This document shows positions 33,572 through 41,916 of a stretch of 64,000 nucleotides of DNA, one piece after another. Position 1 is the first letter of the stretch. Each line of letters opens with the position of its first letter. Below the pieces are notes generated by a model, which was given only the letters and a program-made list of their open reading frames with translations, ran no database searches and had not been told where the DNA came from. The DNA comes from PALSA-270 sp963770915. GTDB lineage: Bacteria; Acidobacteriota; Terriglobia; Terriglobales; Acidobacteriaceae. The stretch is from NCBI GenBank assembly GCA_963770915.1, contig CAVYRG010000001.1:248001-312000 (forward strand), given 5' to 3'. The position numbers and the translations under genes were made by a program.

Positions 33572-34417
33572 TCAGGCTGCCTTGCGAGCTTGTTGGACCG
33601 ACCTCAGAAATTTCAGCAGGTCGGCGTTGACTTCATCCTGGTGCGTAGCCGTGAGGCCATGGGGCCTGCCCGGATAGTAAATTTCCTGCGCCCCTTTGAT
33701 CAGCCTGGCCGATTTCTTCGCCGAATCTTTGATGGGCACGACCTGATCGTCCTCGCCGTGCATGACTAGCGTCGGCACATCAAATTTCTTTAGGTCCTCG
33801 GTGAAGTCAGTCTCGGAAAATGCCTTGATGCTGTCGTAGGAGTTCTTGAGACCGGCCTGCATGCTCCACAGCCAGAACTGGTCGAGCATTCCCTGCGAGA
33901 CCTTCGCACTCGCCCGATTGGCGCCATAGAACATTACGGCAAAGTCTTTGTAGAACTGGGAACGGTCTTTGGCAAGACCGCTCCGCAGTCCGTCAAACAC
34001 TTCGATGGGGATCCCTTCAGGGTTGGAAGCGGACTTCACCAGGATCGGCGGCACAGCGGCGATCAAAATAGCCGCGGCAACTCGCTTCGTGCCGTGGCGG
34101 CCGATGTAGCGCGCAACTTCGCCCCCGCCGGTGGAGTGACCGACAAGAGTCACATCCTTGAGATGAAGTGCCTCAATAACCGCTGCGAGATCGTCGGCGT
34201 ACCCATCCATATCGTTCCCGGACGAGGCTTGGCTGGACCGGCCATGACCACGCCGGTCGTGAGCAACCGCGCGGAAACCATTCTGGGCGAGGAAAAGCAT
34301 TTGCCCGTCCCATGCATCGGAATTCAGCGGCCATCCGTGCGAAAACGTAACCACCGGGCCCTTGCCCCAGTCTTTGTAGTAGATTGTCGTGCCATCTTTT
34401 GCCGTAATCGTGCTCAT
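33572..34417 (-). CDS. Alpha/beta hydrolase, non-haem chloroperoxidase-like
   Basis: A 281-residue hydrolase with FSHGWPLNSDAWDGQM (oxyanion region), VAHDRRGHGRSSQ, the nucleophile elbow VGHSTGGGEVARYIGRHG (Ser about 100), LVMHGEDDQVVPIKDS (Asp) and GRPHGLTATH (His). These sequences are those of the cofactor-free haloperoxidase/esterase group. AAGGAGAAATTCAT precedes the ATG. It is followed on the same strand by decayed cupin sequence upstream, in an area of small stress-type oxidoreductases. Confidence 0.93.
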   Translation of the reverse strand: MSTITAKDGTTIYYKDWGKGPVVTFSHGWPLNSDAWDGQMLFLAQNGFRAVAHDRRGHGRSSQASSGNDMDGYADDLAAVIEALHLKDVTLVGHSTGGGEVARYIGRHGTKRVAAAILIAAVPPILVKSASNPEGIPIEVFDGLRSGLAKDRSQFYKDFAVMFYGANRASAKVSQGMLDQFWLWSMQAGLKNSYDSIKAFSETDFTEDLKKFDVPTLVMHGEDDQVVPIKDSAKKSARLIKGAQEIYYPGRPHGLTATHQDEVNADLLKFLRSVQQARKAA

Positions 34418-34468
34418 ATGAATTTCTCCTTAACTTTGTGCGAGCAGAATTACTCGCAGTTTCATGTT

Positions 34469-34615
34469 TTATTTGGCAGGCACCAATAGCGGAGCGCCTT
34501 TGTCCTTCACGAAGAAGACGAGGAATTTCGCCGGTTTGGTTTGGCTTGCGTTCCGCCCCACGACGTGGACATCATTGGGGCCTTCGTAGAAGGTCTGGCC
34601 AGGTGTCAGGGTCAT
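34469..34615 (-). pseudogene. Cupin C-terminal remnant
   Basis: Forty-eight codons read MTLTPGQTFYEGPNDVHVVG and RNASQTKPAKFLVFFVKDK to LLVPAK. This is the second cupin motif and terminal strands of a secreted cupin whose N-terminal half is absent. A frame stop lies just upstream. It probably marks one side of a deletion. Confidence 0.8.
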
Positions 34616-34662
34616 TTGCTTTCCCACCTCTCACCTGCATCACGAGCCGATGTGTGAGTGCG

Positions 34663-34692
34663 CTACCCTGCGCCGATGATGCCAATTTTCAT
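34663..34692 (-). pseudogene. First codons of an NADPH/F420 reductase-like gene
   Basis: AAAGGAGCAATC and ATG are followed by nine codons, MKIGIIGAG, then TAG. This is the typical Rossmann start of NADPH-dependent F420 reductases and related proteins (MKIGIIGAGxIG). Right after it the cupin remnant begins, so a deletion seems to have joined the 5' end of one gene to the 3' end of another. Confidence 0.65.
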
Positions 34693-34845
34693 GATTGCTC
34701 CTTTATCGTTAAACTGAAAAGCAAACAGTCCGAATCCGGACGATTCGTGAATCCGTGGAAACCGCCGGACGTTTTGTGAGCGTCATAAATCCTTTCGCTT
34801 GACCCACGCCATGGCAATGTGCCATGGGTAGTCGGTACTTCGCAG

Positions 34846-35613
34846 TTATGCCGCCTTCGCAATTTGTGCTGCGGGCTGCGTGAGCCAGGTTTCGAAGCGG
34901 GTCTCACCGAGCCGCGCGTTATTGGCCGGCACCAGGGTTTTCTCGCTGAGTTTCGCTCCCGCATAACGCGCGTTCGGATCAGCTATGACTTCGCGGGGAT
35001 CCTTGAGTGAAGCCAAGCGCCGCCGGACCAGATCATCCACGCGGAATTGTTCGGGGCCTCCAATTTCGACGATGCCGTTTACCGGCGGACCGACTGCAAC
35101 CCTGGCTACGCCACTCGCGACATCGTCGGCCGCCATCGGCTGAAAAAGCACATGGGGCAAATGCACCTTGCCGTCGACCATGGAAATGTCGGCAAGGCCT
35201 TTGAGGAACTCGAAGAACTGGGTCGCGTGCACGATGGAGTAGGGGATGGAAGACTCCTTGATCAGTTTCTCCTGAGCGATCTTCGCGCGGAAGTAACCGC
35301 TTTCCGACAGCCGGCCGGTTCCTACAACCGATAAGGCAACGTGATGTCCGACCCCTGCGGCCGCTTCAGCGGTTAGGAGGTTGTGAGTGGAGGTTTCGAA
35401 GAACTTCAGCACCGCTGCGTCTTCCCAAGAGGGGGAGTTTGATACGTCAACCACGACCGAGGCGCCTTTCAGCACTTCGGCCAGCCCTTCGCCCGTGATG
35501 GTGTTGACCCCGGTATTGGGCGCTGCCGCTACCGCTTCATGCCCGTGTCCACGAAGCTTGTTGACCAGCTTTGATCCAATGAGTCCAGTGCCGCCGATGA
35601 CGACGATTTGCAT
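34846..35613 (-). CDS. NAD(P)-binding NmrA/SDR-like protein
   Basis: A 255-residue atypical short-chain dehydrogenase. N-terminal Rossmann motif GGTGLIGSKLVNKL, then VVVDVSNSPSWEDAAVLKFFETSTHNLLTAEAAAG and HHVALSVVGTGRL. In YFRAKIAQEKLIKESSIPYSIVHATQFFEF the usual YxxxK is replaced by FRAK, as in NmrA-like sensors. AAGGAGATAATT just before the ATG at 35613 decides the start. A 20-base perfect palindrome lies 233 bases upstream. Confidence 0.9.
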   Translation of the reverse strand: MQIVVIGGTGLIGSKLVNKLRGHGHEAVAAAPNTGVNTITGEGLAEVLKGASVVVDVSNSPSWEDAAVLKFFETSTHNLLTAEAAAGVGHHVALSVVGTGRLSESGYFRAKIAQEKLIKESSIPYSIVHATQFFEFLKGLADISMVDGKVHLPHVLFQPMAADDVASGVARVAVGPPVNGIVEIGGPEQFRVDDLVRRRLASLKDPREVIADPNARYAGAKLSEKTLVPANNARLGETRFETWLTQPAAQIAKAA

Positions 35614-35845
35614 AATTATCTCCTTCACTTTTGACCAAGGCATTACAGAGCCATCGGTCGTTTGTAATCGCTAAGACAGAACTGTCTGCCGGTTGTGGCG
35701 TGATCCCTGAGTTCGGCACGCCCGAATCAGTGGCTTGAAGTGGTTGTTCCAGCCTGTGCAAAGCCGCGCTCGATTGAACGCGCCCTCTGCCGCACTAATT
35801 TGCTTGGATACCTGCCGACGCTAGATCAGATGACCTCGGAAAATC

Positions 35846-35865
35846 AATACAGCACGTGCTGTATT
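35846..35865. promoter_or_regulatory. Perfect 20-base palindrome, candidate TetR-type operator
   Basis: AATACAGCAC and GTGCTGTATT meet without a spacer. Length and symmetry are those of TetR-family operators. It lies in the 390-base gap between the NmrA-like gene (35613) and nuoB (36007), and no regulator gene is next to it. Confidence 0.55.
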
Positions 35866-35882
35866 CGCGGTGGGTGACCGAT

Positions 35883-35915
35883 CCCATTCGCGTTCTTTGC
35901 GACTAGAGTGGGGCC
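35883..35915. repeat. Degenerate family D hairpin
   Basis: CCCATTCGCGTTCTTTGCGACTAGAGTGGG keeps the GCG-TTCTTT-GCG core of family D. Pyrimidine-rich repeat-like sequence follows up to nuoB. No gene in this gap. Confidence 0.55.
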
Positions 35916-36006
35916 TTTGCCCGCGACACCCAAGGTCCCTCCGCTCCGCTTCCGCTTCCATTCGGCTTCGCTCAGGGTGCGCTACGGTTGGGATAGCAGA
36001 GTTTGT

Positions 36007-36567
36007 TTAGGAGATATTCAGCGCGCGCTTGATGGTGCCGCGTTCTTTTTGGATCTTTTGCTGCAGCAGAGTGATGGCGTAGATCAGTTGCTCGGGGCGG
36101 GGCGGGCAGCCGGGGACGTAGACATCCACCGGGATGACCTGGTTCACGCTTTGCACAAGCGCGTAGTTCTGGAAGACGCCGCCGGAAGTCGCGCAGGCGC
36201 CCATCGAGATGACCCACTTCGGCTCGGGCATCTGTTCCCAGAGCTGGCGGATGACGGGTGCCATTTTATTGGAGACGCGGCCGGCGATGATCATCAGATC
36301 CGATTGCCGGGGCGAGGGGCGGAAGACTTCCGCCCCGAAGCGGGCAATGTCGAAGCGCGACGCGCCCATGGACATCATTTCGATGGCGCAGCAGGCCAGC
36401 CCGAAGGTCATGGGCCAGATGGAATTCTTGCGCATCCAGTTGACGGCGTTGTCGAGCGTGGTGAGCACCAGGCCCTCCGGCGCGGGATTGCCGTAGGTGA
36501 GGTCCTTGGCGACGCGCTTGCCGTTTTCAGTGGCGATGTAGCTGCCGAAGTTGAGGCCTTCGCTCAT
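36007..36567 (-). CDS. nuoB: NADH-quinone oxidoreductase subunit B (NuoB)
   Basis: The complex I subunit holding cluster N2, next to the quinone site. Diagnostic sequence: TFGLACCAIEMM (tandem Cys), RFDIARFGAEVFRPSPRQSD, WVISMGACATSGG, and YVPGCPPRPEQL, giving the four cluster Cys. Start at 36567 (MSEGLNFG) because TAGAAT lies exactly six bases before it; an ATG at 36573 falls in the spacer. It stands alone, away from nuoI at 24 kb. Confidence 0.96.
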   Translation of the reverse strand: MSEGLNFGSYIATENGKRVAKDLTYGNPAPEGLVLTTLDNAVNWMRKNSIWPMTFGLACCAIEMMSMGASRFDIARFGAEVFRPSPRQSDLMIIAGRVSNKMAPVIRQLWEQMPEPKWVISMGACATSGGVFQNYALVQSVNQVIPVDVYVPGCPPRPEQLIYAITLLQQKIQKERGTIKRALNIS

Positions 36568-36620
36568 GCTCATATTCTAGACCACCGGGTGGCACAGAGG
36601 ACACAGGAACCGTGCTGAAG

Positions 36621-36654
36621 GTAGTGTCCTAAAAGTGCAGCATTAGGACACTAC
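36621..36654. repeat. Perfect 12-bp inverted repeat
   Basis: GTAGTGTCCTAA (36621-36632) and TTAGGACACTAC (36643-36654) around a ten-base loop. It lies in the 119-base gap between the MDR gene stop and nuoB start. No T-tract, so terminator function is unlikely; possibly an operator or a mobile-element relic. Confidence 0.8.
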
Positions 36655-36686
36655 CCGTGGTGAACTCTGTGTTCCCTTGTGGTTGT

Positions 36687-37709
36687 TTAGGGGTTCAGCG
36701 CGATCTTACCGAACATCTTGCTGGCTTCCATATATTCGTGGGCAGTGCGGGCTTCGCTCAGCGGAAATATGCGATCGACCACCGGCTTCAACTTCCCGCT
36801 GAAAACGTGCTTCAGCACTTCGTGCAGCTCTCCCATGGTTCCCATATAAGAGCCGAAAAGCGACAACTGGCGGGTGAAGAGGAATCGCAGGTCGATGCCA
36901 ACCTGCGGGCCGGTTGTGGCGCCACAGGTCACGAGTGTGCCGCCGGGCTTGAGCGATTTCAGGCTTTCTTCCCACGTAGCTGCGCCGACGTGCTCGATGA
37001 CGATATCTACGCCTTCGCGGTTGGTGAGCTTTCTGACTTCGGCGGAAATCTTCTGCTTATAGTGATCGATGACGTGGTCGGCGCCAAGGGCGCGGGCTTT
37101 GTCCATCTTTTGTTCATCACCTGCTGTGGCGATGACTGTGGCGTTGAACAATTTGGCGATTTGAATGGCGGCGATGCCCACTCCGGAATTGGCTCCCAAA
37201 ACCAGGACGGTTTGCCCGGGACGAATTCGTGCTCGGCTGACCAGCATGTGCCAGGCCGTGGTGAATACGAGCGGAGCGCTGGCGGCGTGGTTGAAATCGA
37301 GGCTGTCCGGAATGGGAATCACGATGACTTGCGGCACCGCGATGAGCTGGCAATAGCCGCCGTCGACGGCGTTGCCCAGGCAAGTGAACTGCGGGCAGAG
37401 GTTCTGCAATCCGGAGGCGCATTGCACACAATGATTGCAGAAATGCATGGGCGCGACCACAACGCGCTGGCCAGGCTTCAGTCCGCTAACATATTCGCCG
37501 ACCTCGACGACTTCTCCGGCAATGTCGCTGCCGAGAATGCGGGGCAGAGTTACACCCGGGAGCCCATTCCGAACCCAGAGGTCGAGATGATTCATGGCGC
37601 AGGCCTTCACGCGGACGAGCACTTGATCCTTGCGCGGCGTGGGATCGGGGACATCTTCGTATCGGAGAACTTCTGGGCCGCCGAATTCGTGCATGCGGAT
37701 AGCTTTCAT
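36687..37709 (-). CDS. Zinc-dependent medium-chain dehydrogenase/quinone oxidoreductase
   Basis: A 340-residue MDR protein: KAIRMHEFGGPEVLRYEDVP, MNHLDLWVRNG, LGSDIAGEVVEVG, structural-zinc Cys in FCNHCVQCASGLQNLC, and the nucleotide motif LGANSGVGIAAIQIAKLF. The catalytic-zinc Cys of alcohol dehydrogenases is replaced by the CAMNHLD type, nearer to quinone oxidoreductase/crotonyl-CoA reductase relatives. Start at 37709 with AAAGGTGG upstream. Substrate not predictable. Confidence 0.92.
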   Translation of the reverse strand: MKAIRMHEFGGPEVLRYEDVPDPTPRKDQVLVRVKACAMNHLDLWVRNGLPGVTLPRILGSDIAGEVVEVGEYVSGLKPGQRVVVAPMHFCNHCVQCASGLQNLCPQFTCLGNAVDGGYCQLIAVPQVIVIPIPDSLDFNHAASAPLVFTTAWHMLVSRARIRPGQTVLVLGANSGVGIAAIQIAKLFNATVIATAGDEQKMDKARALGADHVIDHYKQKISAEVRKLTNREGVDIVIEHVGAATWEESLKSLKPGGTLVTCGATTGPQVGIDLRFLFTRQLSLFGSYMGTMGELHEVLKHVFSGKLKPVVDRIFPLSEARTAHEYMEASKMFGKIALNP

Positions 37710-37834
37710 GGCAACCACCTTTCTAGCAAAGGAATACCACAGCAGGACACAGGAAAGCACAGAGGGGCCTGCCGGTTTCGCAGAAACGGATGTTCTGTTG
37801 ACGCACGGTCAGCAAGCTTCGATAATCAACGGCA

Positions 37835-38701
37835 ATGGATATCTACGAAGAAATCGTCAAGCTGCGGCGCGAGGGACGGCGGGGTGCGGTGGCGACGATC
37901 GTCAATGTGCGCGGTTCGGTGCCGTCGTTTGAAACGGCGAAGATGCTGGTGCGGGACGATGGCTCGATTCTCGGCACCATCGGCGGAGGCTGCGTCGAGG
38001 CTGAGGTCTGGCAGGCCGCGCGCGAGGTGATGGAGAGTGAGAAGCCGCGCAGCCTGACGTTCAATCTTAATCAGAACCCGAAGCACGACACGGGATTGAT
38101 CTGCGGCGGTACGCTCGACATTTTCATCGAGCCCGTCCTGCCTGCGGCGTCACTTTATATTTTCGGCGCAGGCCACGTATCCGTAAGCCTTTATAGGATC
38201 GCCAAAGGCGCCGGGTTCGACATCACGGTGGTGGATGACCGTGAGACCTACGCCAACCGAGAGCGCTTTCCCCTGGCGGCGGAAATTCTGGCCGAGGACT
38301 TCGATCAGGCGATGCGGCGTTTGTCGCCGAGTGAGTCGTCGTACATTGTGATCGTAACCCGCGGCCATCGCGACGATATGCGGGTGCTGCGCTGGGCGGT
38401 GCAGACGCGGGCGAAGTACGTGGGCATGATCGGCTCGAAGCGCAAGACCATCGGCATCTTCCATGAATTGACCAAGGAGGGCTTGCCTGCCGAGATGTTT
38501 GAGCGAGTGCATGCACCGATTGGCCTTGATATTGGTGCGGTCACGCCGGAAGAAATCGCAGTGGCGATTACGGCAGAGCTGATCGCGGTCCGCCGCAACG
38601 TGGAACGTGAGTTGCCGCATATGAGCTGGTTTGGTGGCAAGCGGCTTGCGGCGGAGGCGGCGCAGCCTGAATCGGCGGAGAAGATCGAGCAGCAGGACTA
38701 G
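37835..38701 (+). CDS. XdhC/CoxI-family molybdenum enzyme maturation protein
   Basis: A 288-residue protein with both XdhC halves: ATIVNVRGSVPSFETAKMLV, GTIGGGCVEAEVW and GLICGGTLDIFIEP (N-terminal), and a C-terminal Rossmann part IFGAGHVSVSLYRIAKGAGFD, VVDDR, YIVIVTRGHRDDMRVLRW, KYVGMIGSKRK, HAPIGLDIGAVTPEEIAVAI. XdhC inserts sulfurated molybdenum cofactor into hydroxylases. GATAAT lies eight bases before the ATG. The MocA-like gene follows on the same strand. Confidence 0.94.
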   Translation: MDIYEEIVKLRREGRRGAVATIVNVRGSVPSFETAKMLVRDDGSILGTIGGGCVEAEVWQAAREVMESEKPRSLTFNLNQNPKHDTGLICGGTLDIFIEPVLPAASLYIFGAGHVSVSLYRIAKGAGFDITVVDDRETYANRERFPLAAEILAEDFDQAMRRLSPSESSYIVIVTRGHRDDMRVLRWAVQTRAKYVGMIGSKRKTIGIFHELTKEGLPAEMFERVHAPIGLDIGAVTPEEIAVAITAELIAVRRNVERELPHMSWFGGKRLAAEAAQPESAEKIEQQD

Positions 38702-38783
38702 CCTGCTGCTCGAGGCCAGTCAAAAAACACCGCCACAAGAGCGAAAGTCCTCCATCCTGGCAGTTTTCTGCTATCTTCGGGGC

Positions 38784-39431
38784 ATGAGCAGAGCGCCCAG
38801 TCTGTGTGCTGTGATCCTGGCGGCCGGCGAGTCCACCCGCATGGGCAGCGACAAGGCCCTGTTGCCGTGGCCGCCCACCGGCGCGGGTTTGGCCTCCGCT
38901 TCGGGGCAGACGTTTCTCTCCGCCGCGATCCAGGCGTACGATCCGTTCAACGATGCCGTGATTGTGGTGGCGGGAAAGAACGCGGCGAACCTTGCCCCTT
39001 TGGTTTATGCGGCGGCGGCGGTCATCGTGACCAATCCCGCCCCAGAGCGGGGGCAGTTCAGTTCACTGCAGGTGGGCTTGCAGGAAGTGCTGAACCGCGG
39101 CCGCGACGCGGCCATGATCACGCTGGTGGACCGGCCTCCGGTGGGACCTTCAACTCTCGGCAAACTGCACGCAGCATTTGAAGATGCCGTGACGCGGGAT
39201 AAGTGGGCGATTGTGCCGGAACATGCCGGCAAACACGGGCATCCAATATTGGTCGGGCGCGAGATGATCGAGGCCTTCCTGCGGGCCCCCGCCACTTCCA
39301 CCGCGCGAGAAGTCGAGCAGGCGAATCTGAGCCATATTGAATACGTTCCCATCGATGATCCAGTTGTCACTATGAACGTCGATACGCCACAGGACTACGC
39401 CGCGCTACTGGCCCCCCGTGTACCGTCGTGA
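38784..39431 (+). CDS. MobA/MocA-like molybdenum cofactor nucleotidyltransferase
   Basis: A 215-residue NTP transferase: CAVILAAGESTRMGSDKALLPW (the LAAGxSxRMGxxK loop), IVVAGKNAANL, NPAPERGQFSSLQVGLQ, ITLVDRPPVGPSTL (metal site Asp), GKHGHPILVGREMIEAFL, and MNVDTPQDY at the end. It fits the MocA group that makes molybdopterin cytosine dinucleotide, agreeing with xdhC just before. TATCTT lies six bases before the ATG. No hydroxylase gene is in the window. Confidence 0.9.
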   Translation: MSRAPSLCAVILAAGESTRMGSDKALLPWPPTGAGLASASGQTFLSAAIQAYDPFNDAVIVVAGKNAANLAPLVYAAAAVIVTNPAPERGQFSSLQVGLQEVLNRGRDAAMITLVDRPPVGPSTLGKLHAAFEDAVTRDKWAIVPEHAGKHGHPILVGREMIEAFLRAPATSTAREVEQANLSHIEYVPIDDPVVTMNVDTPQDYAALLAPRVPS

Positions 39432-39477
39432 TGCAGGCCCCCTTTACGAAATCCAGAGGCTTTGTCATGCTGGATTT

Positions 39478-40194
39478 ATGCCCAGCGTGACCGCAAACTT
39501 CAGCGATAAAGCCGCAGCCTTCATTGACACCGTTCTGCGCCTGAACCCCCGGTTCGCCGCTTTTGATTGCGATGGCACGCTCTGGTCGGGCGATGCGGGA
39601 GAGGGTTTCTTCAGCTGGGGGTTCGAGCAGCGCCTGGTGGCCGGCGAAGTGATGCGTCGCGAGCGGGCTCGCTATTCCGAATATCTCGCGGGCCGGGTGA
39701 GCGAAGATGGAATGTGCGGCGCCATGGTGACCATGCTGTCGGGCCTGAAAGAAGATGACGTGCGCAACGCCGCGGCAAGGTACTTCGAGGAAAACATAGT
39801 GGCGCAGATTTTTCCTGAAATGCAGGAGATCGTTCGCCGGTTGCTGGACTCCGGCTGTGACGTCTGGGCGGTGTCCTCTACCAGCGAGTGGGTGATTCAG
39901 GCGGCGATGAAGCATTTCGGAATTCGTAAAGACAAAATTCTCGCAGCGGCAGTGCGCGTAGAGAATGGACGAATTACCGATGAGCTAACGCGCCTGCCTT
40001 CCGGCGAAGGCAAGCCGCGGGTAATTCGCGAAGTGGTACGCAAAGACCCCGATGCAGCCTTCGGTAATTCGCGCTGGGATGCCGACATGCTGGCTATTGC
40101 GAAACATCCGTTTGCGGTGAATCCCACATCCTACCTGGAAGAACTCGCGCGGGAAAAGAACTGGAACATCTACTTCCCCGATTCGATGAGTTAG
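39478..40194 (+). CDS. HAD-family phosphatase (SerB-like, HAD-IB)
   Basis: A 238-residue HAD protein. Motif I is FAAFDCDGTLWSGDAGEGF; the cap has VTMLSGLKEDDVRNAAARYFEENI; motif II is VWAVSSTSEWVI; and the later GKPRVIREVV with GNSRWDADMLAIA supplies motifs III and IV. It dephosphorylates a small phosphomonoester in the cytoplasm. Start at 39478 is uncertain because no ribosome site is visible; an in-frame extension reaches 39418, overlapping mocA. Confidence 0.88.
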   Translation: MPSVTANFSDKAAAFIDTVLRLNPRFAAFDCDGTLWSGDAGEGFFSWGFEQRLVAGEVMRRERARYSEYLAGRVSEDGMCGAMVTMLSGLKEDDVRNAAARYFEENIVAQIFPEMQEIVRRLLDSGCDVWAVSSTSEWVIQAAMKHFGIRKDKILAAAVRVENGRITDELTRLPSGEGKPRVIREVVRKDPDAAFGNSRWDADMLAIAKHPFAVNPTSYLEELAREKNWNIYFPDSMS

Positions 40195-40268
40195 CGCTCT
40201 TCTCCGCTGTTTTCCTCTGTGGCTAGTGCTTTTCGGAGGCCGCCACGGGGAACACGCTTTTTTGGCGG

Positions 40269-40619
40269 TCAGCTCCTGAGCGCCGATGCAAGTGCGTCAA
40301 TCGCGAGGGCGGCGGCGTGGCCGGAAGCCTCGGGCAGGCCGCCGACGGCCGCCACCAGGTCTTCCCCGCGCAGCTTGAGGGCTTCTTCGATGGTCTTGTC
40401 TTTGGCCAACTCAGTGAGCGCCGAGCCGCAGGCCATAGCGGGCACGCATCCTTTGGCGCGGAATCGGATGTCCAAAATGCGGCCGGCAGAGATTTTCATG
40501 GTAAGTTGCAGAACGTCGCCACAGGCCGGGTTTTCGATCCGCGCTTCGGCATCCGGTTCGGACACTTCACCCGCGTTGCGCGGATTCTGAAAATGGTCGA
40601 GCAGTTGGGCCGAGTACAT
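40269..40619 (-). CDS. NifU-like iron-sulfur scaffold protein
   Basis: A 116-residue protein of the NifU_N/IscU type: MYSAQLLDHFQNPRNAGEVS at the start, ENPACGDVLQLTMKI with the first Cys and the Asp, and FRAKGCVPAMACGSALTELAKDKTIEEAL. The middle Cys region reads KGCVPAMACGSA, and the third canonical Cys (near the C-terminus) is missing; the end is shortened. TACAAT lies eight bases before the ATG. It is divergent from the BtuF-like gene, and their 5' ends overlap by about 60 bases of upstream sequence. Confidence 0.9.
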   Translation of the reverse strand: MYSAQLLDHFQNPRNAGEVSEPDAEARIENPACGDVLQLTMKISAGRILDIRFRAKGCVPAMACGSALTELAKDKTIEEALKLRGEDLVAAVGGLPEASGHAAALAIDALASALRS

Positions 40620-40677
40620 GCCGGGACATTGTAACGATTCGCCGGGCAATAGATTAGCTTCCGACCCCTTTTTGGTC

Positions 40678-41496
40678 ATGACCTCCGACCACACTCCACG
40701 CCGCGTAGTTTGCCTGCAGCCAAGCGCCACGGTCATTTTGGCCGCAATCGGCCAGCTTGATCGTGTGGTGGCGTGCACGAAATATTGCCTGGAGCTCTGT
40801 CCGGAAATCGCCCAGAACGGCCGCGTCATTGTCTCCGATTCCTGGACGGCGAAGTCCGCCGAGATCGCCTCGGCGCGGCCTGACCTGGTGATTGCCTCGG
40901 TTCCCTATCAGGAAAAGGCTGTCGTGGAGATCTTAAAATCCGGCGCGCGCTTCCTTGGATTTGCGCCCAGAACATTGGCAGAAATCTATACGGACATCGT
41001 GGCCATTGCCGGAATCATGGGCGTTTTTGAACGCGGTGAGGCCGTCATCAGCGATATGCGGCAAGAGATCGCTGCGGTCCGGGCCCAAACCAACGGCCGT
41101 TCTCGCCCGCGCGTGTTCTGCGAGGAATGGGGCAAGCCGATTATCGCTTCGCAGCGCTGGGTTGCCGAGTTGGTGGAAGCGGCGGGCGGAGAATGCGTGG
41201 GCACGCCCGGTGTGCAGACTACCGCAGACGCGGTCCTGGTGGCAGATCCCGAGGTTTTTATCGCGGCTTGGTGCGGGGCCGGCGACCGCGTTCCGCTGGA
41301 GAAGGTCGTCTGCGACCGCGGCTGGTCTGAGATGCGCGCGGTCCAGAAGAACCGAGTGTATTGCATTCGTGACGAGTTTCTGAACACTCCGGCCCCGACT
41401 TTGCTGCGGGGTTTGCGGGCGTTAGCGGCGGCGGTTCACCCGGAGCGTTTTCCACATCCCTCCGGGCTAAGATGTATTGCCCCCCAATCCCGATAG
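40678..41496 (+). CDS. Cobalamin-binding-like periplasmic-binding-fold protein (BtuF family), no signal peptide
   Basis: A 272-residue class III binding fold: RRVVCLQPSATVILAAIGQLDRVVACTKYC, PDLVIASVPYQEKAVVEILKSG, TDIVAIAGIMGVFERGEAVI, RPRVFCEEWGKPIIASQRWVAELVEAAGG, and RVYCIRDEFLNTPAPTLLRGLRALA. BtuF/FhuD relatives bind cobalamin or siderophores for ABC uptake, but this one lacks a signal peptide and no transporter gene is near. MutT follows closely, so a cytoplasmic role is conceivable. Confidence 0.82.
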   Translation: MTSDHTPRRVVCLQPSATVILAAIGQLDRVVACTKYCLELCPEIAQNGRVIVSDSWTAKSAEIASARPDLVIASVPYQEKAVVEILKSGARFLGFAPRTLAEIYTDIVAIAGIMGVFERGEAVISDMRQEIAAVRAQTNGRSRPRVFCEEWGKPIIASQRWVAELVEAAGGECVGTPGVQTTADAVLVADPEVFIAAWCGAGDRVPLEKVVCDRGWSEMRAVQKNRVYCIRDEFLNTPAPTLLRGLRALAAAVHPERFPHPSGLRCIAPQSR

Positions 41497-41519
41497 CTCA
41501 TCGGAGCGTAAGTTTCCCC

Positions 41520-41912
41520 ATGAAACGAGTGGTGGCAGCGCTGATCGTCAAAGACGGCAAAATTTTGGTCTGCCAGCGCACGCGGCACCAGACCATGCCG
41601 CTGAAGTGGGAGTTTCCCGGCGGCAAGATTGAAGAGGGCGAGCAGCCTCGCGATGCGATGCGGCGCGAACTGGAAGAAGAGCTGGGCATCGACGCCCGCA
41701 TCGGCGACGAAGTTTCACGCATTCGCCATGAGTATCCCAACGGCGCAGCGGTGGAATTGCGATTCTTCGTGGTACGCGAATATGCCGGCGAATTGGAAAA
41801 CCGCATCTTTCGCGACATGCAGTGGGCCAATCCTCAAGATTTGCCTTCTTACGACTTCCTCGAAGCGGACCTGCAGCTCGTCCGTGAGCTGGCCGCGGGC
41901 AAAATCATCTAA
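41520..41912 (+). CDS. NUDIX hydrolase, MutT/8-oxo-dGTPase-like
   Basis: A 130-residue NUDIX protein. The box is FPGGKIEEGEQPRDAMRREL plus EEELGI (G-x5-E-x7-REL-x-EE-x-G), preceded by VVAALIVKDGKILVCQRTR and WEFPGG typical of MutT. It cleaves oxidised nucleoside triphosphates such as 8-oxo-dGTP. GGAGCG lies a little upstream. It ends four bases from the convergent M48 gene. Confidence 0.93.
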   Translation: MKRVVAALIVKDGKILVCQRTRHQTMPLKWEFPGGKIEEGEQPRDAMRRELEEELGIDARIGDEVSRIRHEYPNGAAVELRFFVVREYAGELENRIFRDMQWANPQDLPSYDFLEADLQLVRELAAGKII

Positions 41913-41916
41913 CCAT

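Noticed and set aside
33046..33630. Plus-strand frames between the GH51 and hydrolase genes
   Set aside because: No ribosome site, low-complexity translation and overlap with both neighbours.
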